Source: Campylobacterota bacterium (GTDB lineage: Bacteria > Campylobacterota > Campylobacteria > Campylobacterales > Sulfurovaceae). Taken from it: a DNA stretch of 6,075 bases. Of this stretch, positions 5,349 to 6,075 are shown piece by piece. The notes beneath the pieces were generated by a model. That model did not search any database. It saw only the letters and a program-made list of their open reading frames with translations, and had not been told where the DNA came from. Numbering within the stretch: position 1 is the stretch's first letter; the number at the start of each line of letters is the position of its first letter. The stretch spans positions 1 to 6,075 of the forward strand of contig QMKU01000089.1 of assembly GCA_003646525.1 (NCBI GenBank), given 5' to 3'. A program made the position numbers and the translations under genes.

Positions 5349-6074
5349 CTAGCCAAGCTCATCCCCAATCATCCAAATCCCTTTTTCCATAAAGGCAGGT
5401 ATTGTATATCTTTTTGCTTTGTTTATGAGGTTGGGGTGTGAGAGTTTGTGGGTTTTTGCGTAAGTATTGAGAGTCACTATCTTTAAGCCTTTGAGATATG
5501 CCAACCTCTTATAATAACTATTCACCAAAGCTCCATAAATGATCTGCTCCATTATCTCTGTTTTTCCCAATATATTAAACTCTTGAAACGCTCTATAGTA
5601 CTCCTGCCTGTCCAAAAATCTTATATTGATAGGTACATACTCTTCTCGTATCAGTAGATAATTATTGAGGCTTCTCCCTATGCGTCCATTCCCATCTATA
5701 AAAGGATGAAGCGTCTCAAAGTCTAGGTGAAATCGTGCTATTCTTTCGACAATGTTTTGAGAAACCTCTCCCCTGTAGGCTATAAAGGCTTGTTCTAAGC
5801 CTTCTTCTATCTGAGAAGGAGCAGGAGCGATGTGATTGCCTACCCTGACATATTCATCACCCATTCTAAACCTGCCAGCAATATCATTGTTGATATTGGA
5901 TATGAGAATTTTATGCAAAAAAAGTATCATTTCCGAATTTAGCTCTTTGTCTTTGGCATTGTTATCTATATATTCCGTCACACGAGCCAGATTTTTTGCC
6001 TCAAATATCTCTCGTTCCGATACATACCTGTCCAAGTCTATTTGCAAAAGAATTTTTTCTGTCTCTTCTATGCT
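5349..6074 (-). CDS. Fic domain protein (probable AMPylase), N-terminus beyond the window
   Basis: A minus-strand gene ending at TAG (plus 5349-5351). The frame stays open to the right edge, with at least 241 residues visible; a TTG at 6045-6047 is not a convincing start because coding sequence continues upstream of it. Counting from that TTG, the Fic core is clear: NLARVTEYI at 19-27, LHKILIS at 44-50, AGRFRMGDEYVRVGNHIAPAP at about 57-77 (the flap segment that clamps the target) and the complete catalytic motif HPFIDGNGRIGR at 114-125 with H114. Intact Fic proteins usually transfer AMP from ATP to a Ser, Thr or Tyr of a target protein. The C-terminal 45 residues (LNTYAKTHKLSHPNLINKAK, then IPAFMEKGIWMIG) look like a small helix-turn-helix or excisionase-like module. 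The edge residues SIEETEKIL may be the end of a class II inhibitory (S/T)xxxE(G/N)-type helix, but its start is cut off. Confidence 0.88.
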   Translation of the reverse strand, partial: SIEETEKILLQIDLDRYVSEREIFEAKNLARVTEYIDNNAKDKELNSEMILFLHKILISNINNDIAGRFRMGDEYVRVGNHIAPAPSQIEEGLEQAFIAYRGEVSQNIVERIARFHLDFETLHPFIDGNGRIGRSLNNYLLIREEYVPINIRFLDRQEYYRAFQEFNILGKTEIMEQIIYGALVNSYYKRLAYLKGLKIVTLNTYAKTHKLSHPNLINKAKRYTIPAFMEKGIWMIGDELG

Positions 6075-6075
6075 C

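Overview
The window looks like a chromosomal segment from a Campylobacterota bacterium, of the Sulfurovum/Sulfurimonas type rather than Helicobacter or Campylobacter. This rests on a HemJ-type haem gene with Helicobacter-like motifs, a free-standing zinc-binding CZB protein, promoters with a strong -10 and little -35, and moderate to low GC. The taxon is an inference from style, not a match.

Positions 1-2191 hold a compact plus-strand cluster. It contains the C-terminal end of a CvfB-like S1/winged-helix RNA-binding protein, then a secreted-type endonuclease/exonuclease/phosphatase (EEP) protein whose ATG directly abuts the previous stop, then HemJ (protoporphyrinogen IX oxidase), whose start overlaps the EEP stop by one base. 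A new promoter (extended -10 TGTTATAAT) then drives a DUF2231 membrane protein. Its hydrophilic Ala/Glu/Lys-rich tail was built by a 243-bp in-frame tandem duplication, and the gene ends at a hairpin terminator. A second promoter drives a small CZB-domain protein, followed by a TTG-started, AT-rich gene for a membrane-anchored protein that resembles the DUF6174 pattern.

Positions 4750-5348 lie between convergent genes, hold no convincing gene and are full of inverted repeats. Two separate structured elements lie here. The first (about 4890-5048) is a head-to-head pair of REP-like palindromes, each preceded by GGAG and embedded in longer inverted arms, with a terminator-like hairpin in the middle. 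The second (about 5125-5334) has 21-bp imperfect inverted ends that enclose a perfect 8-bp closing stem and three hairpins, so it can be drawn as a complete four-way cloverleaf. Its ends are flanked by a short direct repeat (AGGA, or CGCAGGA if the last TIR bases are included). It may be a non-autonomous mobile element, a structured RNA, or both, and I do not recognise it as a named family.

The minus-strand gene at the right edge is a Fic-domain protein with an intact catalytic motif. Its N-terminus runs out of the window, and its stop codon lies 14 bases from the cloverleaf element. The cluster suggests haem synthesis and envelope/nucleic-acid housekeeping on the left and an accessory, repeat-marked zone on the right.
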